Below, one piece after another: positions 15,312 to 24,110 of a stretch of 64,000 bases of DNA. The DNA comes from Ensifer adhaerens (GTDB lineage Bacteria > Pseudomonadota > Alphaproteobacteria > Rhizobiales > Rhizobiaceae): the NCBI RefSeq assembly GCF_001270265.1, contig NZ_LGAP01000021.1:1-64000 (forward strand), given 5' to 3'. The stretch's first letter is position 1; each line of letters starts with the position of its first letter. Below the pieces are notes generated by a model, which saw only the letters and a list, made by a program, of their open reading frames with translations, was not told the DNA's origin and did not search any database. The translations under genes were made by a program, and so were the position numbers.

Positions 15312-17399
15312 CTAATTGATACGCAGGAAAGCCGTTTCGCAAGGGTGGTGCAGCAGATCGGTCAGTTCCTGGTCGAGATGAAGGATCGAGATCGATGCGC
15401 CGACCATGTCGAGAGACGTGCAATAATGGCCGATCCAGTTGGCTTCAATCACTATGTTTTTGGCGGCAAGGCGCTGCGCCACGCGCCGGTATAGAATGTA
15501 GAGTTCCATCAGCGGTGTCGCGCCGAACGAATTGATGAGAACGGCGACGCGATCTCCGGCCGTCGCTTTCATCTCCTTGAAGATGTTGTCCATGATGGCA
15601 TCGGTGATGTCGTCGGCCGGCTTGATGCGCTCGCGCGTTACCCCGGGCTCGCCATGGATGCCCATGCCGATTTCCATGTCGTCAGGACCAATCTCGAAAT
15701 TGTGCCGCCGCGTCTGCGGCATCGAGCAGGGCTCGAGCGCAACGCCGACCGTATAGGTTCGCAAGTTCGCCTTCCGCGTCACGGCCTCGCATGCGTCGAG
15801 CGAAAGACCCCGGTCGCAGGCGGCGCCGGCGATCTTGAAGATGAAGAAATTGCCGGCAACGCCGCGCCGGCCTTCGCGATCCTCGATCGGCGAGGAGGCG
15901 ATATCGTCAGTGGTCAGCACCGTGCGGACCTTGATGCCCTTTTCCTCGGCGATCTCGGCCGCCATCTCGAAGTTCATCACGTCGCCGGCATAGTTTCCGT
16001 AGACGAACAGCACGCCTTCGCCGCCCGATGCTGCAACGGCGCACTGAACGATCGGGTCCGGCGGCGGCGACGAGAAGATATTGCCGACCGCCACGGCGTC
16101 GGCCAGTCCCTTGCCGACATAGCCGAGGAAGCAGGGCTCGTGACCCGTGCCGCCGCCGATGACGAGGCCGACCTTGCCTGGGCGCGGCCCGGATTTGGCC
16201 ACGAGCGCGCGATGCGAGCCGTTGATCGGTTCGATGTAATCGCGGTGTGCCCTGACGACGCCGTCGAGCATTTCCTCGACAACCTCGTTGGGATTGTTGA
16301 GGAACTTCTTGACGTGGGTGCGGTAGGAGCTGGGTGTCTGCGCAAGCTTCGGCCGCTGCGATATCCGGGTATCGAGGTCGGTGACGCCATCGGCCCGGAG
16401 GATGCCGTGGCCGGTCGCGGCGTCGGTGATCAACACGTTGACGTATCCGCCGCGCAGTGCCGCGAGCAGGGCCGGCACCTTGTCGAAGCCGCCGGCAACG
16501 GCAATGCGCGTGCCGATCCGGCGCAGCATGTCGAGCGAAATGCCGACGGTCCTGTCGTCGAGCGAACCCGCGACGGGCCGGCCGCGCTCATCGATGAAGC
16601 GCCCGGCGACGACGCCGACCGCGCCGGCGGCGAGATAATGTTGCAGTGAGACGGACTCGAAGAAACCGCTGGTATGGATGGTCGAGTTGGGCCGCAACGA
16701 CGAAATGCCGAAAAGGATGCGGTTCGCCTGCGCCAGCGTGGCGAATTGTTCCTGCAGCAGCGGCTCGTCGAGCAGCATCTGCCGCAATTCCGGCGACTTG
16801 ACGATCGCCGGCGCGGTTATGCCGACGCAGCGCGCGGAAATCGCCCGGGCGATCGAAGCGGCGCAGAGTTCCGGCGTATAGGAGAACGCGGCCGTCGTGC
16901 CGCCGGTCGCCTGCACCACCGTGGTGTCCTGGAGTGCGTGCACGTCCGCATGTTCGCCAACGGACATCACGGTTCGTCCCCATGACACCGCCAGCGTGTC
17001 GCCGGATTTCACCAGCTTCTGCAGTGCCCTGGCACCGGCCACGCCGAGCCGGTCGATCAGCGGCCGGGCATTGTCGTCGCTTGGAACGACGAGACAGTCG
17101 GCCAGGCCGAAATGGCGTTTCAGTTCCTGGGCGATGGTGAGAGACGCAAGGCGCGCCGGCTCCAGCGAAATGTTGACGATGCCCTTTTCCCGGGCCTCGG
17201 CGAGGTAGCTGTTAACAGTCGCACGCGAGACGCCCATCGCATCGGCGATCTCGCCCTGGGTCATTCCATCTTCGTAGTAGAGCCAGCAGGCCCAGACGTA
17301 GGGATCGTCACCATAGCGCAGAGGGATGGCATCCGACGTATCGGCCGCGCTGCTCCTGCTCGCACCGCCCTTGCGTGGTGAGGATGTCTTCGATGTCAT
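15312..17399 (-). CDS. SorC-type transcriptional regulator fused to DhaK kinase subunit
   Basis: A 695-residue fusion. Residues 35-75 carry a SorC/DeoR-like helix-turn-helix (WLYYEDGMTQGEIADAMGVSRATVNSYL). About 85-345 form the SorC sugar-phosphate-binding domain (SWGRTVMSV, GITAPAIV, VAGGFDKVPALLAALRGG). About 363-695 are a complete DhaK, with GGGTGHEPCFLGYVGKGLADA and the substrate-binding His582 in MGIHGEPG. DhaK binds ketoses covalently through this His, so the kinase part looks active. The effector of SorC proteins is usually a phosphorylated sugar, here possibly made by its own second half with the DhaL encoded downstream. Start 17399 is favoured over 17444 by domain position. Similar fusions exist in other rhizobia. 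Confidence 0.88.
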   Translation of the reverse strand: MTSKTSSPRKGGASRSSAADTSDAIPLRYGDDPYVWACWLYYEDGMTQGEIADAMGVSRATVNSYLAEAREKGIVNISLEPARLASLTIAQELKRHFGLADCLVVPSDDNARPLIDRLGVAGARALQKLVKSGDTLAVSWGRTVMSVGEHADVHALQDTTVVQATGGTTAAFSYTPELCAASIARAISARCVGITAPAIVKSPELRQMLLDEPLLQEQFATLAQANRILFGISSLRPNSTIHTSGFFESVSLQHYLAAGAVGVVAGRFIDERGRPVAGSLDDRTVGISLDMLRRIGTRIAVAGGFDKVPALLAALRGGYVNVLITDAATGHGILRADGVTDLDTRISQRPKLAQTPSSYRTHVKKFLNNPNEVVEEMLDGVVRAHRDYIEPINGSHRALVAKSGPRPGKVGLVIGGGTGHEPCFLGYVGKGLADAVAVGNIFSSPPPDPIVQCAVAASGGEGVLFVYGNYAGDVMNFEMAAEIAEEKGIKVRTVLTTDDIASSPIEDREGRRGVAGNFFIFKIAGAACDRGLSLDACEAVTRKANLRTYTVGVALEPCSMPQTRRHNFEIGPDDMEIGMGIHGEPGVTRERIKPADDITDAIMDNIFKEMKATAGDRVAVLINSFGATPLMELYILYRRVAQRLAAKNIVIEANWIGHYCTSLDMVGASISILHLDQELTDLLHHPCETAFLRIN

Positions 17400-17587
17400 C
17401 TGGTTGCGTTCGTTCCCTGTTTTGGATCGTGAACATGGAAGCAACGTCGTGCTTTTGCAACCTTACTGCGCCGCTACTTCGGCCGGGCCTGATTGAAGTG
17501 CCGAGTTTATACAGTAGATTTGGAATGTCGCCCATTCCGTGGCGGATGCCGCCCGGCACCACTTTCTGAAATGCCTGTCGTCGCGGT

Positions 17588-17620
17588 GCACGATCCCGCT
17601 GTCTTTCAGCGGGATCGTGC
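17588..17620 (-). terminator. Strong hairpin between the two kinase sets
   Basis: GCACGATCCCGCTG and CAGCGGGATCGTGC form a perfect 14-bp stem with a 5-base loop. It lies after the first DhaKL pair and before the regulator-kinase fusion. There is no U-tract, so it may be a 3' stabiliser or partial terminator that separates expression of the transport/catabolic genes from the regulator. Confidence 0.55.
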
Positions 17621-17684
17621 CGGCCTTGGGAGGCGATGATGCCTTGGCGAAGGCACGATCTCGGGCCGTCGCCTTCGTCAGGCG

Positions 17685-18326
17685 TTATGCCAGGCGCGCG
17701 CGCGCGCCGAGCGAAAGCTCCTTCAGGATGATCGCGCAGGAGGTCGCGCCTGCGTCGAGCACGCCAAGCGACCGTTCACCCAAGCGGCTGGCGCGTCCAA
17801 CCCTTGCCACCAGGTTCAAGGTCGAATCACGACCTGCTTCCGCCGCGGCAACAAGCGCGTCGAGCGCCTCGTCGAACGGTTTGCCACTGGCGGTCGCGCC
17901 GTCAAAGGCGTCCACGGCTGGAACGAGGGTGTCGATCAGCGTCTTGTCCCCAACCTTGGCCGAGCCGATCGACTGGATGCCTTCCAAACCAGCATGCAGC
18001 ATACGGCTATAGGTTGCCGCATCGATGGCGGGAACGCCGTCGAGCTTCTCGGCGAACTCGGTGAACATCACCCCGTAGAGTGGGCCCATGGATCCGCCGA
18101 TCTCGGTCATCAGCACGGTGCCGAGCGTGTCCAGCGCCTCGGACAGGGTGATTTCCTTGCCCTTCAGCCGATCGGCCGCCAGGCCAAAGCCCTTGGCCAT
18201 GTTGACGCCGTGGTCGCCGTCGCCGATCTTGCCGTCGATTTCGCTTAAGTAGGCGCGGTTCTCGATGATGCGCTCTGCGAGCGACAGCACGATCGCGCCG
18301 GCATTGGCGTTGCTAAACGTCTGCAT
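17685..18326 (-). CDS. dhaL: DhaL-type ketose kinase subunit
   Basis: A 213-residue ADP/ATP-binding subunit. Motifs: SEIDGKIGDGDHGVNMAKGF (28-47) with the Asp residues that chelate Mg-nucleotide, and EIGGSMGPLYGVMF. It begins 15 bases after its DhaK partner. In ATP-dependent enzymes DhaK and DhaL act together; in PTS-linked ones a DhaM is needed, and none is seen here. The paralogue at 14607 is clearly diverged (SMGPLYG versus STGPLYA), so the two complexes may prefer different ketoses. Confidence 0.92.
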   Translation of the reverse strand: MQTFSNANAGAIVLSLAERIIENRAYLSEIDGKIGDGDHGVNMAKGFGLAADRLKGKEITLSEALDTLGTVLMTEIGGSMGPLYGVMFTEFAEKLDGVPAIDAATYSRMLHAGLEGIQSIGSAKVGDKTLIDTLVPAVDAFDGATASGKPFDEALDALVAAAEAGRDSTLNLVARVGRASRLGERSLGVLDAGATSCAIILKELSLGARARLA

Positions 18327-18341
18327 GATGCGCCTCTTTCG

Positions 18342-19334
18342 TCACAGGATGGTGGTGCAGCGAACCTCGACGTCGAGGAGCGCCTTGAGTTCGTCGTCGA
18401 GCGCCAGCACGGTCAGCGTCGCGCCGACCATCTCCAGCGAGGTGAAGTAGTTGCCGATATAGGTCCGGTGGATGCTAAGACCGCGAGCGGTGATTTCCTT
18501 CTCGATCGTGTCGTTCAGGATGTAGAGCTCGTTGAGCGGTGTGGCACCGAGGCCGGAGACCAATACCGCGACCTCGGTTCCCGAAGCGAGGTTGTGATCG
18601 TCGAGCACGATCTGGCACATGTCCTTGGCGACTTCGTCGGCGGTCTTCAGCGCTTCGACGCGTACGCCCGGTTCGCCGTGGTGACCGATGCCGACTTCCA
18701 TCGTGCCGGGCTCGATCTGGAAGTTCGGATGGCCGACCGCCGGAAGCGTGCAGGGCCCAAGGCCGACACCGATCGAGCGGCAATTGTCGATCGCCTTCTG
18801 CGCGGTTGCGCGGACGTCCTCGAGGCTCGCGCCTTGCGCCGCCTTGGCGCCGCCGATCTTCCACATGAAGATCTCGCCCGCCACGCCGCGGCGCTTCTCG
18901 CGCTCCTCCGGCGGTGCCGAGCAGACGTCGTCATTGGCAACGACGGTCAAAACGTCGATGCCGTCCTTGGCGGCGAGTTTCATCGCCATCTTCACGTTCA
19001 TGTTGTCGCCGGCGTAGTTGCCATAGAGGCAGACGACGCCCTTGCCACCATTGGCTTCGCGAATGGCGTCGTGGAAACTCTTGGCGGTCGGCGACGAGAA
19101 GAGCTCGCCGACGGCGACCGCGTCCAGCATGTTGCGGCCGGTGTAGCCGATGAAGGCTGGCTCGTGGCCGGAGCCGCCGCCGGTGACGACGCCGACCTTG
19201 CCGGCGACCGGTGCGCCCTTGGCGACGACCACGCGCGGATTGTCAGCCAGACGCACGATGTCGGAGTGAGCCTTGACGAAGCCCTTGACGGTGTCCTCGA
19301 CCACCTCGTCGGGATTGTTGATGAACCTTTGCAT
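18342..19334 (-). CDS. dhaK: DhaK-type dihydroxyacetone/erythrulose kinase subunit
   Basis: A 330-residue substrate-binding subunit. GKVGVVTGGGSGHEPAFIGYTG (46-66) and GNYAGDNMN (105-113) are the conserved substrate-site segments. His219 in GIGHHGEPGV is the residue that forms a hemiaminal with the ketose carbonyl and matches His218 of E. coli DhaK. The gene lies between the SDR and dhaL with short gaps, in a sugar ABC operon. A tetrulose (erythrulose) is as likely a substrate as dihydroxyacetone, given the adjacent DthD-like dehydrogenase. Confidence 0.92.
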   Translation of the reverse strand: MQRFINNPDEVVEDTVKGFVKAHSDIVRLADNPRVVVAKGAPVAGKVGVVTGGGSGHEPAFIGYTGRNMLDAVAVGELFSSPTAKSFHDAIREANGGKGVVCLYGNYAGDNMNVKMAMKLAAKDGIDVLTVVANDDVCSAPPEEREKRRGVAGEIFMWKIGGAKAAQGASLEDVRATAQKAIDNCRSIGVGLGPCTLPAVGHPNFQIEPGTMEVGIGHHGEPGVRVEALKTADEVAKDMCQIVLDDHNLASGTEVAVLVSGLGATPLNELYILNDTIEKEITARGLSIHRTYIGNYFTSLEMVGATLTVLALDDELKALLDVEVRCTTIL

Positions 19335-19364
19335 GGTGTCTCCTGTAGATGGGGTCGTGCTTCG

Positions 19365-20138
19365 TCAGAGAATGGTGTAGCCGCCGTCGATCAAAAGATC
19401 GGCGCCGTTGATCATGTCGGCTCCCGCCGACGACAGGAACACGGCGGCGGCCGCGATCTCCTCGGGATAGGCAAACCGGCCGGTCGGGATGCGCTTCTTG
19501 GCAGCTTCGCCCTTTTCGCCGCTCCAGGCCTTCTTGCCGAGTTCGGTCAGAACGATGGTCGGCGAGATGGTGTTGACGGAGATGCCGTATTTGCCCCATT
19601 CGGCCGCAAAGGTCTTCGACATGCCGATGACGCCGAACTTCGACGCGCAGTAGGCGACATGGTCTTCGATAGCGACGGTCCCGGCCTGCGAGGCGAGGTT
19701 GATGATCTTGCCGCCCTTGCCGGCGGCGATCATCGCCCGGCCGACGGCCTGGGTGACGAGGAAGCTGCCCTTCAGATTGATGGCGATGGTCTTGTCCCAG
19801 TAGTCGAGCGACAGCTCTTCGGCAGGCGCCAGGAACACGACGCCGGCGCTGTTGACGGCGACGTCGATGCCGCCGAAGGCGGCGACCACGCCCGACACGG
19901 CCGCATTGACCGAGGCCGGGTCCGAAACGTCGCAGACGAAGGGTCTTGCGTCCCCCCCAAGAGCCTCGGCTTTTGCTCGTGCGACATCTTCGTTGATGTC
20001 GAGCACGGCCACTTTCGCACCCTTTGCTGCAAAAGCGCTGGCAATCGCCGCTCCGATACCGGAGGCACCGCCGGTGACGAGGGCAATCTTGCCCGTCAGC
20101 GGGAAGTTGAGGTCGATCTGGGGTGTGGTCTCGGTCAT
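19365..20138 (-). CDS. GolD/DthD-like short-chain dehydrogenase (polyol oxidation)
   Basis: A 257-residue classical SDR. NAD-binding TGGASGIG (20-27), NSAGV at about 97-101, and the catalytic Ser and YCASK segments (NLASQAGTVAIEDHVAYCASKFG) are present. Start 20138 follows GAGGGAAC; the longer frame from 20252 runs into the binding-protein gene. Its place between a sugar-binding protein and DhaK predicts oxidation of an imported polyol to a ketose that DhaKL phosphorylates. GolD/DthD dehydrogenases next to erythrulose kinases are known in D-threitol and related pathways. Substrate remains inferred. Confidence 0.88.
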   Translation of the reverse strand: MTETTPQIDLNFPLTGKIALVTGGASGIGAAIASAFAAKGAKVAVLDINEDVARAKAEALGGDARPFVCDVSDPASVNAAVSGVVAAFGGIDVAVNSAGVVFLAPAEELSLDYWDKTIAINLKGSFLVTQAVGRAMIAAGKGGKIINLASQAGTVAIEDHVAYCASKFGVIGMSKTFAAEWGKYGISVNTISPTIVLTELGKKAWSGEKGEAAKKRIPTGRFAYPEEIAAAAVFLSSAGADMINGADLLIDGGYTIL

Positions 20139-20197
20139 GTCGTGTTCCCTCGGCGGTTTGAAAGCGGGGGGGGCAAGCCGCCCCGCCCGTGATGGCG

Positions 20198-21184
20198 TTA
20201 CTTGCGGGCTTCGAGCAGCTTGTCGACGTTCTCGGTCGTGACCGGCGTCCACGGAACGTTGTATTCCTTGTCCTTGCCGTCGTTGAACGGCATGTCCGGA
20301 TACTGCGCCCAGATGTCGGACTGCGGCTTGTAGTCACCCTTCTTCGCCTGGAGGATTGCGAGGTCCAGCGCGCCCTGTGCCTGGGCGCGGGCATCCTGCA
20401 GGATCGATGTCATCGTGCCTTCCTTGACGGCCGTCAGAGCATCGGTCACGCCGTCGATACCGGCAATGGCGAAGTCGTCGACCTTGAGGCCGGCCGACTT
20501 GATCGCTTCGATCGCGCCGAGCGCCATTTCGTCGTTCTGGCCGATGACACCGTTGATCTGGCCGGCATGGGCCGTCAGCCAGTTTTCCATCAGGGTCTGG
20601 GCTTCGGCGCGCGACCAGTTGGCCGTCTGCTGTTCGAGAACCTTGACGTCAGGGCATTCGGCAAGCGCCTTCTTGTTGCCCTCAAGGCGGGAGATCTGGG
20701 CAGACTGGCCGATCGGACCCTCGATGATGACGACATTGCCCTTGCAGCCGATCTTGTCGAGCACGGTCTTGGCTTCCATGTAGCCGGACACAGTGTCGTC
20801 GGAGCCGACATAGGCGGTCAGAAGGTCGGAGTTGACGCGGGTGTTGGAACCGACGACCGGGATCCCGGCGTCGTGTGCCGCCTGGACGGCGGTTGCGCCG
20901 GCTTCGATGTCGATCGGAACGAAAATGATCGCATTGAACTTCTGCGTGATCATCGTGTTGAACTGTTCCTGCTGGACCAGCGCATCGTAGCGACCGTCAA
21001 AGACGGTCAGTTCGACTTCGCCGCTCTTGACGGCGGGATGCTCTTCAAGGGCCGCCGACCAGATCTGCATGAATTCGGCATTGAGGCCGTAGGGGGCTGC
21101 GCCGATCTTGAGCTTCTCCTGCGCGACGGCCGACGACGCGAAGAGGGCCGTGGCGGAAGCCAGGGCGATCACGAGTTTCTTCAT
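20198..21184 (-). CDS. Ribose-type ABC transporter sugar-binding protein
   Basis: A 328-residue periplasmic binding protein with a Sec signal peptide (MKKLVIALASATALFASSAVAQ). The type 1 periplasmic-binding fold is clear: AIIFVPIDIEAGATAVQAAHDAGIPVVG in lobe 1 and GVIGQNDEMALGAIEAIKSAG with DFAIAGIDG in lobe 2, as in RbsB-like proteins. Start 21184 follows GGAGGAGTAGC. Hairpins flank the gene (GGCCGCC/GGCGGCC at 21240-21257 upstream; a G8-containing one near 20163-20190 downstream), consistent with the higher expression usual for binding proteins. It delivers the polyol or sugar to the permease and ATPase encoded just upstream. Confidence 0.9.
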   Translation of the reverse strand: MKKLVIALASATALFASSAVAQEKLKIGAAPYGLNAEFMQIWSAALEEHPAVKSGEVELTVFDGRYDALVQQEQFNTMITQKFNAIIFVPIDIEAGATAVQAAHDAGIPVVGSNTRVNSDLLTAYVGSDDTVSGYMEAKTVLDKIGCKGNVVIIEGPIGQSAQISRLEGNKKALAECPDVKVLEQQTANWSRAEAQTLMENWLTAHAGQINGVIGQNDEMALGAIEAIKSAGLKVDDFAIAGIDGVTDALTAVKEGTMTSILQDARAQAQGALDLAILQAKKGDYKPQSDIWAQYPDMPFNDGKDKEYNVPWTPVTTENVDKLLEARK

Positions 21185-21268
21185 GCTACTCCTCCATTTT
21201 GTGGTTTCCGCCGCCTTCATGGCGTACGGATTGGTTGACGGCCGCCGCGGGGCGGCCATTTCTCGGGG

Positions 21269-22273
21269 TCAGAGACCCTGATTGCGTTTCTGGTCGAGCA
21301 TCACGGCGCCGACGATCAGCGCGCCCTTGAGGACCTGCTGGTAGTAGGATTGGATACCCATCAGATCGAGGCCGTTGTTCATCACGCCGATGATCAGTGC
21401 GCCGATCAGCGTTCCCGTCACCCGGCCGACGCCGCCCGAAAGGCTGGTGCCGCCGATCACGACCGCGGCGATCGCGTCCAGTTCATACGCGATGCCGGCC
21501 TGCGGCAGGGCGGAGCCCGTTCTGGCCGAGAGCATCATGCCTGCAAGGCCTGAAAGACCGCCGGAGATGACGTAGACGAGGAACCGGATGCGGGTGACGT
21601 TGATGCCCGAGGTCTTGGCCGCATGCGGGTTGCCGCCGACGGCGTAGATGTAGCGGCCGAAGCGCGTGCGGGTCAGCACCCACCAGGACGCCAGAAAGAC
21701 GATCGCCAGTAGAATGACCGGCATCGGGATGCCGAGAATGCTGCCCGTTCCGATCCAGCGGAACTCAGGCGTCAGCGCCGGCACCGGTTTGCCGCCGCCG
21801 TAGATCAGCGTCATGCCGCGGGCGGCAGACAGCATGCCGAGCGTGGCGACGAAGGCCGGAACCGAGAAGCGCGAGACGATGAAGCCGACGATGATGCCGC
21901 AAGCGACGCCGACGAGAATGCCGATCGCAAGCGCGACGAAGAAGGGGTAGGGCGCGCCGGCGACGCCGGCTGTTATCGAAGTCGTCGCGAAGCTGGCGCT
22001 CACCATGCCGGCAAGGGCGACCACCGAGCCGACGGACAGGTCGATGCCGCGCGTCAGGATGACGAAGGTCATGCCGATGGCGAGCACGCCGTTGATCGAC
22101 GTCTGCAGGAGCACGTTCGAGATGTTGCCCGGCGTCAGGAAGTATTCGTTGGAGAGCGACAGGATGAACGCCAGCAGCAGGAAGGCGAGAAAGATGCCGT
22201 ATTCCTGGATCAGCGTGCCGCGGTTTTCGGCGGTGAACCAGCTTCTGGATGAATTGTTTTCGATGTTGGACAC
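21269..22273 (-). CDS. Ribose-type ABC transporter permease
   Basis: A 334-residue inner-membrane permease of the RbsC/BPD_transp_2 family with 8-10 hydrophobic segments. Signature stretches: MTFVILTRGIDLSVGSVVALAGM (68-90) and GYAVGGN-like YIYAVGGNPHAAKTSGI, and near the end AIAAVVIGGTSLSGGVGRVTGTLIGALIIGVMNNGL. Start is GTG 22273 with AGGGG upstream. One permease gene is enough for a homodimer in this family. It lies between the ATPase and binding-protein genes. Confidence 0.92.
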   Translation of the reverse strand: MSNIENNSSRSWFTAENRGTLIQEYGIFLAFLLLAFILSLSNEYFLTPGNISNVLLQTSINGVLAIGMTFVILTRGIDLSVGSVVALAGMVSASFATTSITAGVAGAPYPFFVALAIGILVGVACGIIVGFIVSRFSVPAFVATLGMLSAARGMTLIYGGGKPVPALTPEFRWIGTGSILGIPMPVILLAIVFLASWWVLTRTRFGRYIYAVGGNPHAAKTSGINVTRIRFLVYVISGGLSGLAGMMLSARTGSALPQAGIAYELDAIAAVVIGGTSLSGGVGRVTGTLIGALIIGVMNNGLDLMGIQSYYQQVLKGALIVGAVMLDQKRNQGL

Positions 22274-22331
22274 GGTTCTCAGGCCCCTTTGATGTCGGAC
22301 AATCGCCTTTGGCGTCGATCTCGCGGGTGGT

Positions 22332-23810
22332 TCAGGTCGACAGATGAACGAGCGACTGGGCGTCCGTCGCCCGGCGATCGTAGATGCCGGCGGACTTTCC
22401 CTGACGCATGACGAGGATGCGATCGGACATTCCGAGCACCTCGTCGATCTCCGAGGAGATCATGACGACGGTGCCGCCGGATGCGGTGAAGTCACAGATG
22501 ATGCGATAGATTTCGCGCTTCGCCCCGACGTCGACGCCACGGGTCGGCTCGTCGAGCAAGAGCAATCTCGGCTCGCGCAGGAACCATTTGCCGAGCACGA
22601 CCTTCTGCTGATTACCGCCCGAAAGACCCGACACCGGCATCGTGTCGCGTGCAGCCTTGATCCCGAAGCGGGCAATCATCTCGGCGCTCGCCGCGGCCTC
22701 GTCCCGCCGCTTCATGACGAAGCTCGGGCTCATCTCCGGAAGGCTCGCAAGGCAGATGTTGCCGCGAACGCTGTCGGCGAGGTTGAGACCCGTGACTTTC
22801 CTGTCTTCGGTGACGAAGGCGATGCCGTTTGCCATCGCGTCGGCCGGCTTGGTGACAACGATCTGCTCGCCTTCGAGCCGGATGTCGCCTTGCGTCGGGC
22901 GGTCGAGGCCGAACAGGCAGTTGAAGATCTCGGTGCGGCCAGAGCCCATCAGCCCGTAGATGCCGAAGATCTCGCCCTTGCGCACCGAAAACGAGATGTC
23001 CTCGATTTTGCCCGGCAGCGTCAGGCCTGAGACCTCCAGCCCGATCTCGTCGGTCGGGTCGTTGGTCTTGATATATTCTTCGCCGAGTTCGCGCCCGACG
23101 ATCATCTTGATCAGGCCGGGGCGATCGATGTCGGCGATGAGGCCGCTGCCGACATAGCCGCCATCGCGAAAGACGGTGTAGCTGTCGGCGATCTGGAATA
23201 TTTCCGACAGCCTATGCGAGACGTAGACGACGCCCTTGCCTTCGGCCTTGAGGCGGGCGACGGCGGCAAACAGATGCTGCGCTTCCTTCTCGCCGATCGC
23301 CGATGTCGGCTCGTCCATGAAGATAACCTCGGCTTCGTGGCTGAAAGCCTTGGCGATTTCGACCAGCTGCATCTGCGCGACCGAAAGGTTCATCATCGTC
23401 TGGGTGGCGCGGATGCCGAATTCCAGCCGGTCCAGCAGTTGCTGGGCATCCTGGTTCATCTTCTTGAAGTCGATGCCGCCGAAGCGCCCTGATGGTTCGC
23501 GGCCGAGATAGATGTTTTCCGCCACCGTCATATGCGGGACGGGGCTCAGTTCCTGCTCGATGATGGCGATGCCGGAGGCCAGCGCTTCGGCGGGGCTGAC
23601 ATAGTGCACTTCCTTGCCGCGCCGCCAGATCGTGCCGCCGTCGCGCTGCTGGATGCCCATCAGGATCGACAGAAACGTCGACTTTCCGGCGCCATTGCCG
23701 CCGCAAAGCGCGTGAACGGAGCCGGCTTGAAGCTCCAGGCGGCCGTCGCGCAACGCGGCGACGCCACCGAATGATTTCTTCAGTCCTTCAACCTTCAAAA
23801 GCGGTTGCAT
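22332..23810 (-). CDS. Ribose-type ABC transporter ATP-binding protein (two domains)
   Basis: A 492-residue RbsA-type ATPase with two fused ABC domains. The first has Walker A GGNGAGKST (about 36-44) and a degenerate signature (LSVAQMQ) before IFMDEPTSA. The second has the degenerate Walker A MGSGRTE and a normal LSGGNQQK signature with LLLDEPTRGVD, which is the standard asymmetry of sugar ABC ATPases. Start 23810 follows GGGAGG-N6; the longer frame to 23888 crosses the promoter region. First gene of the polyol operon. Confidence 0.92.
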   Translation of the reverse strand: MQPLLKVEGLKKSFGGVAALRDGRLELQAGSVHALCGGNGAGKSTFLSILMGIQQRDGGTIWRRGKEVHYVSPAEALASGIAIIEQELSPVPHMTVAENIYLGREPSGRFGGIDFKKMNQDAQQLLDRLEFGIRATQTMMNLSVAQMQLVEIAKAFSHEAEVIFMDEPTSAIGEKEAQHLFAAVARLKAEGKGVVYVSHRLSEIFQIADSYTVFRDGGYVGSGLIADIDRPGLIKMIVGRELGEEYIKTNDPTDEIGLEVSGLTLPGKIEDISFSVRKGEIFGIYGLMGSGRTEIFNCLFGLDRPTQGDIRLEGEQIVVTKPADAMANGIAFVTEDRKVTGLNLADSVRGNICLASLPEMSPSFVMKRRDEAAASAEMIARFGIKAARDTMPVSGLSGGNQQKVVLGKWFLREPRLLLLDEPTRGVDVGAKREIYRIICDFTASGGTVVMISSEIDEVLGMSDRILVMRQGKSAGIYDRRATDAQSLVHLST

Positions 23811-24110
23811 GGTGTCCTCCCACGCTGCGATGGCGATTTTGCCGCTATCGATTTCGACAAAAATCACAGAATGATCGACATATGTCAATATCGGGATTTT
23901 ACTTTTGATTTTTTGTTTCGTCTTTTGTCAAACTTCGATGCGGGTCGGAGGGGAATTGACATGAGTCAATGCAATGGCCTGGTCCTTCGGGCCTGCTTTA
24001 GCGATCCGTTTACGCCGCGGTGACCGTTCGTCATCTCAGGCCTATTCCCGGTTGTGTTTGAATGACCGCGGACTATTGTCGTGGTGTGCATTTGAAGGTG
24101 GGACGCTGAA
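23811..24110. promoter_or_regulatory. Polyol operon control region with TGACA/TGTCA repeats
   Basis: The 300-base divergent gap contains GACATATGTC (23877-23886, perfect 10-bp palindrome), ATTGAC-ATGA-GTCAAT (23955-23970, perfect 6-4-6 repeat), TTTTGTCAAA (about 23923-23932) and TCGACAAAAA (about 23853-23863). The recurring TGACA/TGTCA word in an A/T-rich stretch suggests operators for the SorC-type fusion encoded in the same cluster. No protein gene is seen here. Confidence 0.5.

Noticed and set aside
18468-20192. Plus-strand open frame of 574 codons opposite dhaK and the SDR
   Set aside because: Composition is Asp/Arg/Gly-biased as in antisense shadows, and the opposite strand has well-conserved enzymes.
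20641-20655. Another GACGTCAGG word
   Set aside because: It lies inside the sugar-binding-protein gene without the ACTCTWAGA partner, so it is taken as chance.
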